Source: Bacillota bacterium (GTDB lineage: Bacteria > Bacillota_C > Negativicutes > Sporomusales > Sporomusaceae). From it: DNA of 20,248 nt. Location of the stretch: positions 1 to 20,248 of the forward strand of contig JAEZQV010000445.1 of NCBI GenBank assembly GCA_023441125.1. The letters run 5' to 3'. A program made the translations under genes and the position numbers. Positions 1-6,477 of the stretch are shown here, piece after piece (the first letter of the stretch is position 1; each line of letters opens with the position of its first letter). The notes beneath the pieces are model-generated. The model did no database searches, was not told where the DNA came from, and saw nothing but the letters and a program-made list of their open reading frames with translations.

Positions 1-355
1 CACTGCCGGGCGCTACCATAACGGGAGTCACCCCCCCGCGGTATGCTTCTGCCAGACCAAGGTCAGCCGGGTTGATGGCATCAAGGGTATGCATTCCCGG
101 CGTAACCGGCTCGCTACGTTCATTGACATCCCTGCCTTCCCAGCCCATCCCTTCATTATCGATACCTAAATGGGTGTGCGCATCAATAAGTCCGGGAGTT
201 ACTGTCTTACCGGTTATATCTATAACCTTGCAGCCTGGCGGCAGGTTAATATTGCTACCCACCCCCCATATTTTACCGTCCCGCACCAGCAAGGTCCCTC
301 GTTCCAGACTCTTGCCGCACATGGTTATGATTTTTCCGCCTGTCAATGCAATCAT
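1..355 (-). CDS. Amidohydrolase, imidazolonepropionase-like (N-terminal part, 3' end outside window)
   Basis: The minus-strand frame opens at ATG 355 and stays open to the window edge, giving about 118 residues. The start is fixed by a GGGAGGT site about six bases upstream; an ATG at 360 in another frame is stopped at once. The N-terminus has the small beta-sandwich typical of composite-domain amidohydrolases (about residues 1-50: IALTGGKIITM, then LLVRDGKI). The barrel begins with TPGLIDAHTHLG, whose His-x-His binds the catalytic metal. It continues with GMHTLDAINPADLGLAEAYRGGVTPVMVAPGS, quoted here as HTLDAINP and RGGVT, which resembles the imidazolonepropionase-like subgroup. Such enzymes hydrolyse cyclic amides or dipeptide-like bonds in the cytoplasm. 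The substrate cannot be told from this fragment. Assignment to the superfamily is secure; the missing C-terminal two-thirds holds the other metal ligands. Confidence 0.85.
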   Translation of the reverse strand, partial: MIALTGGKIITMCGKSLERGTLLVRDGKIWGVGSNINLPPGCKVIDITGKTVTPGLIDAHTHLGIDNEGMGWEGRDVNERSEPVTPGMHTLDAINPADLGLAEAYRGGVTPVMVAPGS

Positions 356-510
356 GCCATTACCTCCCGCAATACCGGCAAATACCTTTGCCCTTCACCA
401 GTTATGATTGTCAGAACCAAGTAACTTTATCTTATTTAGCTATTCTTGAACATTCTCCCTGCAAAATATAAAATCAATCCTGGTGACATGGTTTATATTA
501 CCTACTTCTA

Positions 511-519
511 TGCTATAAT
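511..519 (+). promoter_or_regulatory. Extended -10 promoter for the GNAT gene
   Basis: TGCTATAAT is a perfect extended -10 (TG-N-TATAAT). The -35 region (GTTTAT about 17 bases upstream) is poor, as is common for extended -10 promoters. Transcription would start near 526, about 44 bases before the start codon at 570. Confidence 0.5.
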
Positions 520-569
520 GAAATTCAGTGCTACTGCATGCAATTGATTTTTCAGCCAGGAGGTCCCCC

Positions 570-1064
570 ATGATAGAAGTTAAAATTCGCAAAGTCAGGC
601 CGGAGGATTTGGATGGTGTCGCCGCAATAGAAGCGGTCTGTTTTCCGGCGGCAGAAGCCGCCCCCCGGAAATCTTTTAAGGATAGAATCGCCACTTTCCC
701 TGATTATTTTCTTGTAGCGGAGTCAAAAGACGGCAAATTGATTGGCTTTATCAATGGTTGTGTCACAAATAGCCCGGTCATTTACGATGAGCTTTTTTAT
801 GATGCCAGCCACCATGTAGCGGACGGTCAAAATCTAACCGTTTTTGGGCTGGATGTGCTGCCTGCATACCGGCGGCAAGGTATTGCCGCTATGTTAATGA
901 AACATTTCATTCAGCTCGGTAAAGAATCCGGCCGCCAAAATGTGCTGCTGACCTGCAAAGCGCCATTAGTACACTATTACGAATCCTTTGGCTATGTAAA
1001 TAACGGCCTTTCACACTCAGCCCATGGCGGCGCGCACTGGTTCGATATGACACTTGCTCTTTGA
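570..1064 (+). CDS. GNAT family N-acetyltransferase
   Basis: A 164-residue protein of the usual length for a single GNAT domain. I start it at ATG 570 (MIEVKIRKV) because CCAGGAGG lies six bases upstream; an upstream in-frame TTG has no ribosome site. Visible family features are the N-terminal beta strand with RKVRPEDLDGVAAIE, the beta-4 strand ending in VFGLDVLPAYRRQGIAAML (the R-x-x-G-I/A acetyl-CoA pyrophosphate loop, about residues 105-120) and the C-terminal YYESFGY segment. The whole resembles the arylalkylamine/serotonin N-acetyltransferase-like branch of the superfamily. The reaction would be transfer of acetyl from acetyl-CoA to an amine or amino acid in the cytoplasm; the acceptor is unknown. 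It is monocistronic, with an extended -10 promoter upstream and a riboswitch-controlled unit downstream. Confidence 0.88.
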   Translation: MIEVKIRKVRPEDLDGVAAIEAVCFPAAEAAPRKSFKDRIATFPDYFLVAESKDGKLIGFINGCVTNSPVIYDELFYDASHHVADGQNLTVFGLDVLPAYRRQGIAAMLMKHFIQLGKESGRQNVLLTCKAPLVHYYESFGYVNNGLSHSAHGGAHWFDMTLAL

Positions 1065-1116
1065 TTTTACGAATTTTCCCGCCAACATTTTTAAAAGTGG
1101 AGCTTTAAAATATTCT

Positions 1117-1144
1117 CTGACAGAGGATATTAGGAAATTATGTA
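1117..1144 (+). promoter_or_regulatory. Possible promoter of the c-di-GMP riboswitch transcript
   Basis: CTGACA (1117-1122), a 16-base spacer and TATGTA (1139-1144) form a moderate sigma-A-like promoter at the right place for a transcript starting around 1150, just before the aptamer at 1173. A 9-bp hairpin (1110-1130) overlaps the -35 and may be the end of the GNAT transcript, although it lacks a T tract. The promoter call is weak. Confidence 0.35.
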
Positions 1145-1172
1145 GAAACTATTTATTCAGGAAAATAGTCTT

Positions 1173-1272
1173 GGCAAACCTGCCGAAAGACAGGGACGCA
1201 AAGCCATGGGTCTAAAGACACCAAGTCTATGACTGCCAGGTTGCATATAACAATGCAGCCTGGCAGCTTTTT
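1173..1272 (+). promoter_or_regulatory. Cyclic di-GMP class I riboswitch (GEMM) with overlapping terminator
   Basis: The conserved GEMM core is plain: GGCAAACC (1173-1180), GGGACGCAAAGCC (1193-1205), GGGTCTAAAG (1208-1217) and the 3' GCCAGGTTGC (1235-1244). The last closes P1 with GCAAACCTG near the 5' end. This 3' P1 strand also lies inside the 5' arm (1233-1245) of a 13-bp hairpin whose other arm is 1254-1266, followed by CTTTTTA. P1 and the terminator are therefore mutually exclusive. Ligand binding should stabilise P1, block the terminator and turn expression on. The regulated gene is the small open reading frame at 1349. The aptamer class is secure from the motif; the direction of control is inferred from the overlap. 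Confidence 0.9.
1233..1272 (+). terminator. Riboswitch-controlled intrinsic terminator
   Basis: CTGCCAGGTTGCA (1233-1245), an 8-base loop and TGCAGCCTGGCAG (1254-1266), followed by CTTTTTA. The stem is 13 bp with one wobble pair. Its 5' arm is shared with aptamer P1. Confidence 0.85.
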
Positions 1273-1348
1273 ATGTCAAAGCCCCGGATGCATTGTACTG
1301 TATGTGTAAAAAAATTATACCGTAACTAAGACAGGGGTGTGAATACTG

Positions 1349-1501
1349 ATGTTCCACGAAAAAGTTCTCACTGATACCTCTAAAGAAAATTTGGATGAGT
1401 TGAAAGAATTACAGGAACTCCTGGAGAATTTACCACAAATTATAAAAGAACTCGAAGAAGAGCAAGTAATAGCTGATAATAATACTGATAATAAAAGTTG
1501 A
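1349..1501 (+). CDS. Small acidic 50-residue protein under c-di-GMP riboswitch control
   Basis: ATG 1349 follows an AGGGGTG site by about eight bases and reads 50 residues to TGA 1499-1501. The sequence begins MFHEKVLTDTSKENLDELKE and continues with a leucine/glutamate-rich stretch (about residues 14-40) that should form an amphipathic, probably coiled-coil helix. The tail is Asn/Asp-rich and polar. There is no signal peptide or membrane segment. It is the only gene between the c-di-GMP riboswitch and a strong terminator at 1531-1577, so it is the sole apparent protein output of the switch. I do not recognise the family. It could be a regulator or partner protein acting through helix-helix contacts; that is inference. 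A less likely reading is that the RNA itself is the output. Confidence 0.7.
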   Translation: MFHEKVLTDTSKENLDELKELQELLENLPQIIKELEEEQVIADNNTDNKS

Positions 1502-1530
1502 CACCATCGTACGGAACATATAAAAATACA

Positions 1531-1577
1531 GCAGGTACAATGAGCCGGTCAACGGCTCATTGCTACCTGCTGATTTT
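1531..1577 (+). terminator. Bidirectional intrinsic terminator
   Basis: GCAGGTA-CAATGAGCCG, loop GTCAA, CGGCTCATTG-C-TACCTGC forms a 17-bp stem with one bulge (1531-1570). TGATTTT follows on the plus strand. On the minus strand the stem is followed by TGTATTTTTA, so it can end both the 50-residue gene and the convergent 107-residue gene. Confidence 0.85.
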
Positions 1578-1621
1578 CCTATTTATCCTTTTAAAAGCCG
1601 CCATCGTGCTGAAAAAATATA

Positions 1622-1945
1622 CTACCTGTTATGATATTGAAGAGCAGCCGCCATATCAAGTGCTTCTTCCAGGTTGTAAGGAAACAGCGGTGCTGTCGTC
1701 TCGTAACTGCCATGCTGCAGTATCAGCGACACATCCTCTCCACCCCGGAGATAACTGCTGGTCCTTATCGTGATATTGCCTTTTTGGGCTGTAAGAATCA
1801 TGGCTGCCTCGTAGTTGGCCAAATGCTTACAACGTTTAACTTTGTAGCCTTGCTTCTCCAGGATATTTTGATAACTATCAAGTTTCTCATTAATACTATC
1901 AGGGGAGGCAAGTTTTTTACCAGTTATCAGCTTCATTATCGACAT
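1622..1945 (-). CDS. Hypothetical protein, 107 residues
   Basis: The start at 1945 (MSIMKLITGKK) is supported by GGAGTG eight bases upstream; a second ATG at codon 4 lacks a better site. The N-terminal half is Lys-rich and probably helical (NEKLDSYQNILEKQGYKVKR). The second half alternates short strands (GNITIRTSSYLRGGEDVSLI) and ends in a helix (LEEALDMAAALQY). There is no signal peptide, transmembrane segment or cysteine motif, so it is likely a small alpha/beta cytoplasmic protein. I do not recognise the family. It is divergent from the LysR gene at 2109, and such neighbours are often the regulator's target, so control by that regulator is plausible. Confidence 0.65.
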   Translation of the reverse strand: MSIMKLITGKKLASPDSINEKLDSYQNILEKQGYKVKRCKHLANYEAAMILTAQKGNITIRTSSYLRGGEDVSLILQHGSYETTAPLFPYNLEEALDMAAALQYHNR

Positions 1946-2056
1946 TTATTTTCACTCCAGCTTTTATATAATTATCCGGCGGTCGCCCGCTGGACATTTA
2001 GGTCTTACCGATGGTTTTATTCTACTCCCATTTTATCTATATGTAAAATATATGTT

Positions 2057-2075
2057 AGATATACAAGCTATATCT
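2057..2075. promoter_or_regulatory. Dyad upstream of the LysR gene, possible LTTR operator
   Basis: AGATATA-CAAGC-TATATCT is a perfect 7-bp inverted repeat, 33 bases before the LysR start. LysR-type regulators usually bind interrupted AT-rich dyads next to their own gene. Repeated TATCTATATG/ATATATGTTAGATAT text around it suggests further half-sites. Confidence 0.45.
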
Positions 2076-2108
2076 TGAATAGATAATAAAAGGCCTGGAG
2101 GTTTTACC

Positions 2109-3026
2109 ATGGAAATAATCCATCTTAAATATTTTCTTGAAGTCGCCCGTCATAAAAGCTTCAGTAAAGCAGCCACCGCTGCGCATGTGTCTCAATCTGT
2201 GATAAGCAAATTGGTAAAGGACCTTGAACAGGAATTAGGCATGGTATTATTCAACCGCAATTCCAAACAGGTAAATCTAACTGAGGCCGGTACCGTTTTT
2301 CTGGCGGAGGCGGATCAGGTTGTAACTTTGTTTAACAATCTTACCGTCAATTTCGAAAATAAATGTAAAATTCCCCGGGGGAAGGTCAGCATCGGGTTGC
2401 CGCTCATGGCCGAAGCCATAACGTTTGCCCAGCTTTTAGGAGAATTCCGGGAGAAGTATCCGGAAATTGATACCGAGCTATATGAATACGGTTCTAAAAA
2501 AATTGAGCTGGCTATTCATGACGGACTCCTTGATATCGGTATTATCTGCCGTTTACCGGGAAATCCGGATATCTATGACTCTTTTACATTTTCTGATGAG
2601 CCACTGCATGTAGTAGTCCACCCGGAACATCCCCTGGCCGGTGCGAAAACAGCTGCACTGGCGGACTTGGCGCAGGAACCGTTCATTTTATCCAGCAGTG
2701 ATTTCAGTTTGCATGATGAAATTGTAAAGCGATGCAAACAGGTCGGGTTTTCTCCTAAAATTGTTCTGGAAACCTCGCAGCGTGAGCTTATGATCGAAAC
2801 CGTTGCCGTCAACCTGGGTATCGCTTTAATACCTAAAAATGTTTGTGATGGCTTAAATTCTAAGCTTGTCCGCACAATTCCCCTGGTAGATCCGGAAATC
2901 ATCCACAGTATGTCGCTGATCTGGAAAAAGGGACGGTTTTTATCCTATCCTGCCAAGCTGTTTCTTGCATTCGCCCGTGAGTATCTGCTAGGTATTCAGA
3001 ACGACCCGCCCCCGCCGCAGCCCTAA
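2109..3026 (+). CDS. LysR family transcriptional regulator
   Basis: A 305-residue protein of normal LTTR length. The start follows CTGGAGG by seven bases. Residues 1-60 are the winged helix-turn-helix (MEIIHLKYFLEVARHKSFSKAATAAHVSQSVISKLVKDLE, quoted here as HLKYFLEVA and AAHVSQSVISK). The linker helix ends near FLAEADQVV, and residues about 90-295 form the periplasmic-binding-protein-like effector domain. The latter has the family's PEIDTELYEYG and GLLDIGIIC stretches and the ETVAVNLGIALIP segment of its second lobe. It should act as a cytoplasmic tetramer that changes DNA bending when a small molecule binds. The effector is unknown. The divergent 107-residue gene and its own promoter (dyad at 2057-2075) are the likely targets. 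It ends in an odd proline run, PPPPQP. Confidence 0.92.
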   Translation: MEIIHLKYFLEVARHKSFSKAATAAHVSQSVISKLVKDLEQELGMVLFNRNSKQVNLTEAGTVFLAEADQVVTLFNNLTVNFENKCKIPRGKVSIGLPLMAEAITFAQLLGEFREKYPEIDTELYEYGSKKIELAIHDGLLDIGIICRLPGNPDIYDSFTFSDEPLHVVVHPEHPLAGAKTAALADLAQEPFILSSSDFSLHDEIVKRCKQVGFSPKIVLETSQRELMIETVAVNLGIALIPKNVCDGLNSKLVRTIPLVDPEIIHSMSLIWKKGRFLSYPAKLFLAFAREYLLGIQNDPPPPQP

Positions 3027-3100
3027 CGTCTCTCCCGGCAGAAATCAGGTGCCCATAATTCTATGGGCCGGCGATACGATCCCAAACGCCAGTCACAGAT

Positions 3101-3128
3101 ACAGGGTATGCCGCCAGGCATACCCTGT
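3101..3128. terminator. Hairpin between convergent genes, probable terminator
   Basis: ACAGGGTATGCC-GCCA-GGCATACCCTGT is a perfect 12-bp stem with a four-base loop. It sits between the convergent LysR gene and the 218-residue gene. The T tract is weak on both strands (TTGATACTTTAT on plus), so efficient termination is uncertain. Confidence 0.6.
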
Positions 3129-3172
3129 TGATACTTTATCTCTGTATTAAGCACAAAGGCCTGGCCCCGGAC

Positions 3173-3829
3173 TTACGAATCAGCTTCCGCCGCCTGCGTA
3201 GTGCCCTGTTTTGCCCACTCGTCAAGCCCTTGCATAATCGCAGCCTGGGTTTGCTTACAAATCTCTGGCAATTGGCCGCCCCAGGCTTTTTCGGCAGCCG
3301 TGTAGCCTTCCTGGATGGCATTTCTCAATAGATCCAGCTTGGCTGGGTCCCCGCCAGCAAGCGCTTTGGCAAAATCCAAGGTTCTTGCCGCCGTTTGCTT
3401 AACTCCCCAGAAACCATCTTCGGAAATTTCCTGTTGCGCATTGGCGCTGGTTTCCTCATCCACTTCCAGATTCTGATAAAAGTCTTTCAGCCTGCCGTCA
3501 TATTTTGCCATAATCTGATCATAGCTGAGTCCCTGAGCCTCACCACTTTTTACACTTTGCGTATTGAACAGTGTCTCTACCGTTGCCCGTAATGAAGCCA
3601 GCTTGGCCTCGACCTGTTTGCTAATTTCACTTATGGTAACGTTATCTCTTGTATAGGTAGTATTTGTGCCCGTTGTTGCTTGCTCTGATTTTTCGTATAC
3701 AGCTGCTTCCCCGGCTAAAACCGTTGCCGTTGTCCCCGCAGCAGCTTCACTATCAACAACACCTGCAGCATTATAGGTTCCGGTGGACAATCCACTTTGT
3801 GTTCCTGGTGAAACCGGATTAATAGCCAT
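3173..3829 (-). CDS. Hypothetical protein with sigma-28-like promoter, probably motility-associated
   Basis: 218 residues; ATG 3829 is preceded by AGGAGAGG. Residues 1-60 are low in complexity and rich in Ala, Gly, Thr and Ser (MAINPVSPGTQSGLSTGTYN), like the disordered heads of flagellar-rod-associated proteins. Residues 65-215 are helical and acidic. They include EISEDGFWGVKQTAARTLDF, then GGDPAKLDLLRNAIQEGY and WGGQLPEICKQTQAAIMQGL, which look like a conserved domain also seen in unnamed proteins of other motile bacteria (recollection, not a search). A DUF5610-type domain is one possibility. There is no signal peptide and one cysteine. The promoter (3868-3894) matches the flagellar sigma factor, which together with the neighbouring chemoreceptor-like gene points to a motility role. 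The exact function is unknown. Confidence 0.75.
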   Translation of the reverse strand: MAINPVSPGTQSGLSTGTYNAAGVVDSEAAAGTTATVLAGEAAVYEKSEQATTGTNTTYTRDNVTISEISKQVEAKLASLRATVETLFNTQSVKSGEAQGLSYDQIMAKYDGRLKDFYQNLEVDEETSANAQQEISEDGFWGVKQTAARTLDFAKALAGGDPAKLDLLRNAIQEGYTAAEKAWGGQLPEICKQTQAAIMQGLDEWAKQGTTQAAEADS

Positions 3830-3867
3830 AAAAAACCTCTCCTCTTTATCAGAATCTCTTTAATTAT

Positions 3868-3894
3868 ATATCGTTATTGGGGCTAAATAGTTAA
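3868..3894 (-). promoter_or_regulatory. Sigma-28 (SigD/FliA)-like promoter
   Basis: Read on the minus strand: TTAA, exactly 15 bases, then AACGATAT. The known sigma-28 consensus is TAAA-N15-GCCGATAT, so 3 of 4 and 6 of 8 positions match with ideal spacing. The start of transcription would be about 30 bases before ATG 3829. Confidence 0.55.
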
Positions 3895-4040
3895 TAGAGC
3901 ATACGATTGTCTAAAAGTATGTTCTGAAAAACTCATATCTTGCTGCAATCCTTGCCCAATTTACAATTTATTTTTATTTATGTAACAAATTCAGCATTTC
4001 TGCTACAGCGTATCCTCTGCGAGAATATTTTTGCCATAAC

Positions 4041-4070
4041 TTGACGAATATAGTAAGTTATCTCTATAAT
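4041..4070 (+). promoter_or_regulatory. Sigma-A promoter of the MCP-Cache gene
   Basis: TTGACG, an 18-base spacer and a perfect TATAAT. The transcript would start near 4077 and carry a short leader. That leader holds a hairpin (4088-4112: AGGCC-T-TCTG, loop TTAGC, CAGA-T-GGCCT) just ahead of the ribosome site. Confidence 0.75.
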
Positions 4071-4135
4071 TAGTTATACATGGTAAGAGGCCTTCTGTTA
4101 GCCAGATGGCCTTTCGTACATTTTGGGGGGTTACA

Positions 4136-5143
4136 ATGTCAAACGAAAACACCACTATCATCGACGCATCCATTCTGCTAAGCGATCTCAAACAGGCCAA
4201 TAATGAAATGAGTAAAGTAATAAGTACCATTCAGCAAATTGCTCAGCAAACCAACCTCTTATCCTTAAACTCAGCGATTGAAGCCGCCAGAGCCGGGGAA
4301 GCAGGACGGGGCTTCGGCGTTGTGGCTGATGAAATCAAGAAGCTGGCTGCCCGCAGTTTTGCCACCACCAAGGAAAGCACCAAAATTATTGAAAATATTC
4401 AGTCCAAAGCCAATGAAGTAATGGCCTCCCGTACTGCCGATGTAGCTTATGATACCATTGACAAGATTGACCGTAACCTCTTCGAGCGCAACTGTGATGC
4501 CCAGGCCTGGGCAGGGTTCGCTCAGGTAAAAAATGCTTTGTGCAGTACAGCCCCTGATAGGATTGAGCAGGCCAACAGCCTGTTAAAAACGCTTGTAGAG
4601 ATTTATGAGGTGTATTTTGATCTCTATGTCTTTGACACCGAGGGCGTCGTCGTAGCGGCAGGAATACACCGTGAACTGATCGGTAAAAGCATGGCTGACC
4701 GTGGCTGGTTTCAGGAGGTTAAAGCAGCTAACACCATCTGTGTAACCGATTTATATTTCTCACCGGTTGAAAACCGTCACACCGTAGCCTATTCTTGTCC
4801 GATTAAAAGTGATTCCGGTCAGATTATCGGCTATTTTTCTTCCCGGTTTAACTGGGAATATATTTATGATATTCTGGATTCAGCCCGTACCGGGAAAAAG
4901 GGTGACATAGCGATTATTAATAAGGACGGCTATGTAATCGCCTGCCCCAGCCGCAAAGGTATTCTGGCGGATAATTTAAGCAACCTGAAGGCGGCCCAGA
5001 ATGCTATGAAAGGCGAAACATACGGCTACACGCTGGAGCAGGACAACCGCGGCAATACCAAAATTTACGGCTATGCCCGCACCCGCGGTTATAATGCTTA
5101 TAAGGGCAAGAACTGGTCTGCCATAGTCAGTGAAACTATATAG
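4136..5143 (+). CDS. Soluble chemoreceptor-like protein: N-terminal MCP tip, C-terminal Cache sensor
   Basis: I start at ATG 4136 ([10 protein letters not shown]) because GGGGGG lies six bases before it; an earlier in-frame ATG at 4106 falls in a hairpin without a site. Residues about 12-90 are only the kinase-control tip of a methyl-accepting protein: [20 protein letters not shown] followed by [20 protein letters not shown]. The long methylation helices, HAMP and transmembrane segments are absent. After a linker with [18 protein letters not shown] comes a Cache-type sensor (about residues 135-330), with [40 protein letters not shown] and a second lobe with [17 protein letters not shown]. The order is the reverse of ordinary chemoreceptors, and the protein is predicted cytoplasmic. 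It could bind CheA/CheW and report an internal ligand. A sigma-A promoter precedes it and a terminator follows; the EAL gene is next. Confidence 0.85.
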   Translation: MSNENTTIIDASILLSDLKQANNEMSKVISTIQQIAQQTNLLSLNSAIEAARAGEAGRGFGVVADEIKKLAARSFATTKESTKIIENIQSKANEVMASRTADVAYDTIDKIDRNLFERNCDAQAWAGFAQVKNALCSTAPDRIEQANSLLKTLVEIYEVYFDLYVFDTEGVVVAAGIHRELIGKSMADRGWFQEVKAANTICVTDLYFSPVENRHTVAYSCPIKSDSGQIIGYFSSRFNWEYIYDILDSARTGKKGDIAIINKDGYVIACPSRKGILADNLSNLKAAQNAMKGETYGYTLEQDNRGNTKIYGYARTRGYNAYKGKNWSAIVSETI

Positions 5144-5161
5144 CATAACAGAGAGTCAACG

Positions 5162-5199
5162 ACGACCTCTTGCACCCCGGGTGTAGAGGTCGTATTTTT
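5162..5199 (+). terminator. Intrinsic terminator after the MCP-Cache gene
   Basis: ACGACCTCT (5162-5170) pairs with AGAGGTCGT (5185-5193), with CACC/GGTG extending the stem inward, followed by ATTTTTA. It lies only 19 bases after the stop codon and 22 bases before the EAL start, so readthrough would be needed for co-transcription. Confidence 0.8.
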
Positions 5200-5220
5200 A
5201 TGCGGGAAAGGACATGTGCC

Positions 5221-6465
5221 ATGACCTTTAACAGGAAGGCAACACAAACAGATGTGGACAATTTGTTATATTTGTTGCAAAGCCGGTCGATAATCACCTA
5301 TTTCCAGCCCATTATCTCCGTTCGCCAATATGCTATAACCGGCTATGAAGCATTGTCGCGCGGCTTGTATGCCGATTCCGGCCATCTCATCATGCCTGAT
5401 GTCCTCTTTCCTCTTGCCGCTCAGAATAACCACCTTGTTACCTTGGACAGATTATGCCGGGAAAAAGCCTTTGAAAATTATCGGGCCATTTTAGCGCTGG
5501 AGGAGCGGGCCATTCTGTTTCTTAATCTTGAAACTTCCATAATTGACAGCGGCGTCGTCGGCTCAGGCCATTTGCTGAACAGCTGCCTGAAAAACGGCAT
5601 CAAACCAGCCTCGGTAGCCATTGAAATCAATGAATCCAAAGTTCACGACATAAAAGCGCTGGCAACCTTCATTCACAGCCACAAGCAGTATGGCTTCCTC
5701 ATTGCGCTGGATGATGTCGGCAACGGCCACTCCAATCTAAACCGCATTCTGCAAGTTAAGCCAGATATTATAAAAATAGACCGCTGTCTGGTCAGCGATC
5801 TGCATCAGGATTACTACAAGCAGGAACTTTTCAAATGTGTCGCGCATATGGGCAAAAAGGTTGGTGCACAAATTGTTGCCGAAGGTATTGAAGCAGAGGC
5901 GGAAGCGTTAACCGCCCTGCAGCTGGGCGCCGATATGCTGCAGGGGTATTATTTTGCCAGACCCGCTCCCGTCCCGACTATACTGTCCCAGCATCTGGAG
6001 AACAAGCTACGGTTAATTGCCGCTTTGTTTAAAACGTATAAGTTTGCTGAAATTGAAGCCAGCTGCCGTAAACGACGGGAATGCTACCAAACATTGCAGT
6101 ATCTTGTGCAGGAACTGAGTCAAACAACAGCCAGTCAGTTTGATCTAAGGCTATCCGGGTTAGTCAGCGAGCAACGCCAAATACAGTATTTGTATGTTCT
6201 AAATATGGCCGGCATCCAGATTACGGCTACCGTTGGTTTGTCCGCCCCTGCCAGCGAGTATACTGCCGTGCTGTATCAAAGCGATCAAAGAGGAACCGAC
6301 CAGTCGCTGAAAGACTATTGCCTGGCGATTCAGGCCGGTATGGATGAGTATGTGTCCGAACCTTATATGTCCATGGCCAACGGCCAACTCTGCGTCACTT
6401 ATTCCAGGGTTTTTAGAGATGCCGCGAAAAACACGTATATCCTCTGTGTTGATTTTAATCCCTGA
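5221..6465 (+). CDS. EAL-domain c-di-GMP phosphodiesterase with C-terminal sensor domain
   Basis: 414 residues. The start ATG 5221 (MTFNRKATQTD) has AAAGGA eight bases upstream; earlier TTG and ATG codons lie in the preceding terminator. Residues about 20-255 are an EAL domain. Visible active-site elements are GYEALSRG (the EAL glutamate), LFLNLETS (metal Asn), VAIEINES (Glu), ALDDVGNGH (two Asp of loop 6; the usual DDFGTG is altered), KPDIIKID (Lys and Asp), VAEGIEA (Glu) and LQGYYFARP (Gln). All metal and general-base residues seem present, so hydrolysis of c-di-GMP to pGpG is likely. Residues about 280-414 are a PAS/Cache-like module with YVSEPYMSMANGQLCVTYS, reminiscent of the EAL-associated sensor of YkuI. 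There is no membrane segment, so it is cytoplasmic. It is convergent, 12 bases from the LysE gene. Confidence 0.92.
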   Translation: MTFNRKATQTDVDNLLYLLQSRSIITYFQPIISVRQYAITGYEALSRGLYADSGHLIMPDVLFPLAAQNNHLVTLDRLCREKAFENYRAILALEERAILFLNLETSIIDSGVVGSGHLLNSCLKNGIKPASVAIEINESKVHDIKALATFIHSHKQYGFLIALDDVGNGHSNLNRILQVKPDIIKIDRCLVSDLHQDYYKQELFKCVAHMGKKVGAQIVAEGIEAEAEALTALQLGADMLQGYYFARPAPVPTILSQHLENKLRLIAALFKTYKFAEIEASCRKRRECYQTLQYLVQELSQTTASQFDLRLSGLVSEQRQIQYLYVLNMAGIQITATVGLSAPASEYTAVLYQSDQRGTDQSLKDYCLAIQAGMDEYVSEPYMSMANGQLCVTYSRVFRDAAKNTYILCVDFNP

Positions 6466-6477
6466 AGCCTGGTAGTA

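Noticed and set aside
72..424. Plus-strand open frames at the left edge
   Set aside because: They are antisense to the amidohydrolase, whose minus-strand translation carries the HTHLG motif and a clear ribosome site.
1321..1345. Second promoter between the c-di-GMP terminator and the 50-residue gene (TTGTAC-N16-TTATAC)
   Set aside because: Both hexamers match the consensus poorly; if real it would bypass the riboswitch, but the sequence alone does not support it.
5170..5220. Longer N-terminus for the EAL protein (TTG 5170 or ATG 5200)
   Set aside because: These codons lie within the preceding terminator and its T tract and have no ribosome site, while ATG 5221 has AAAGGA at good spacing.
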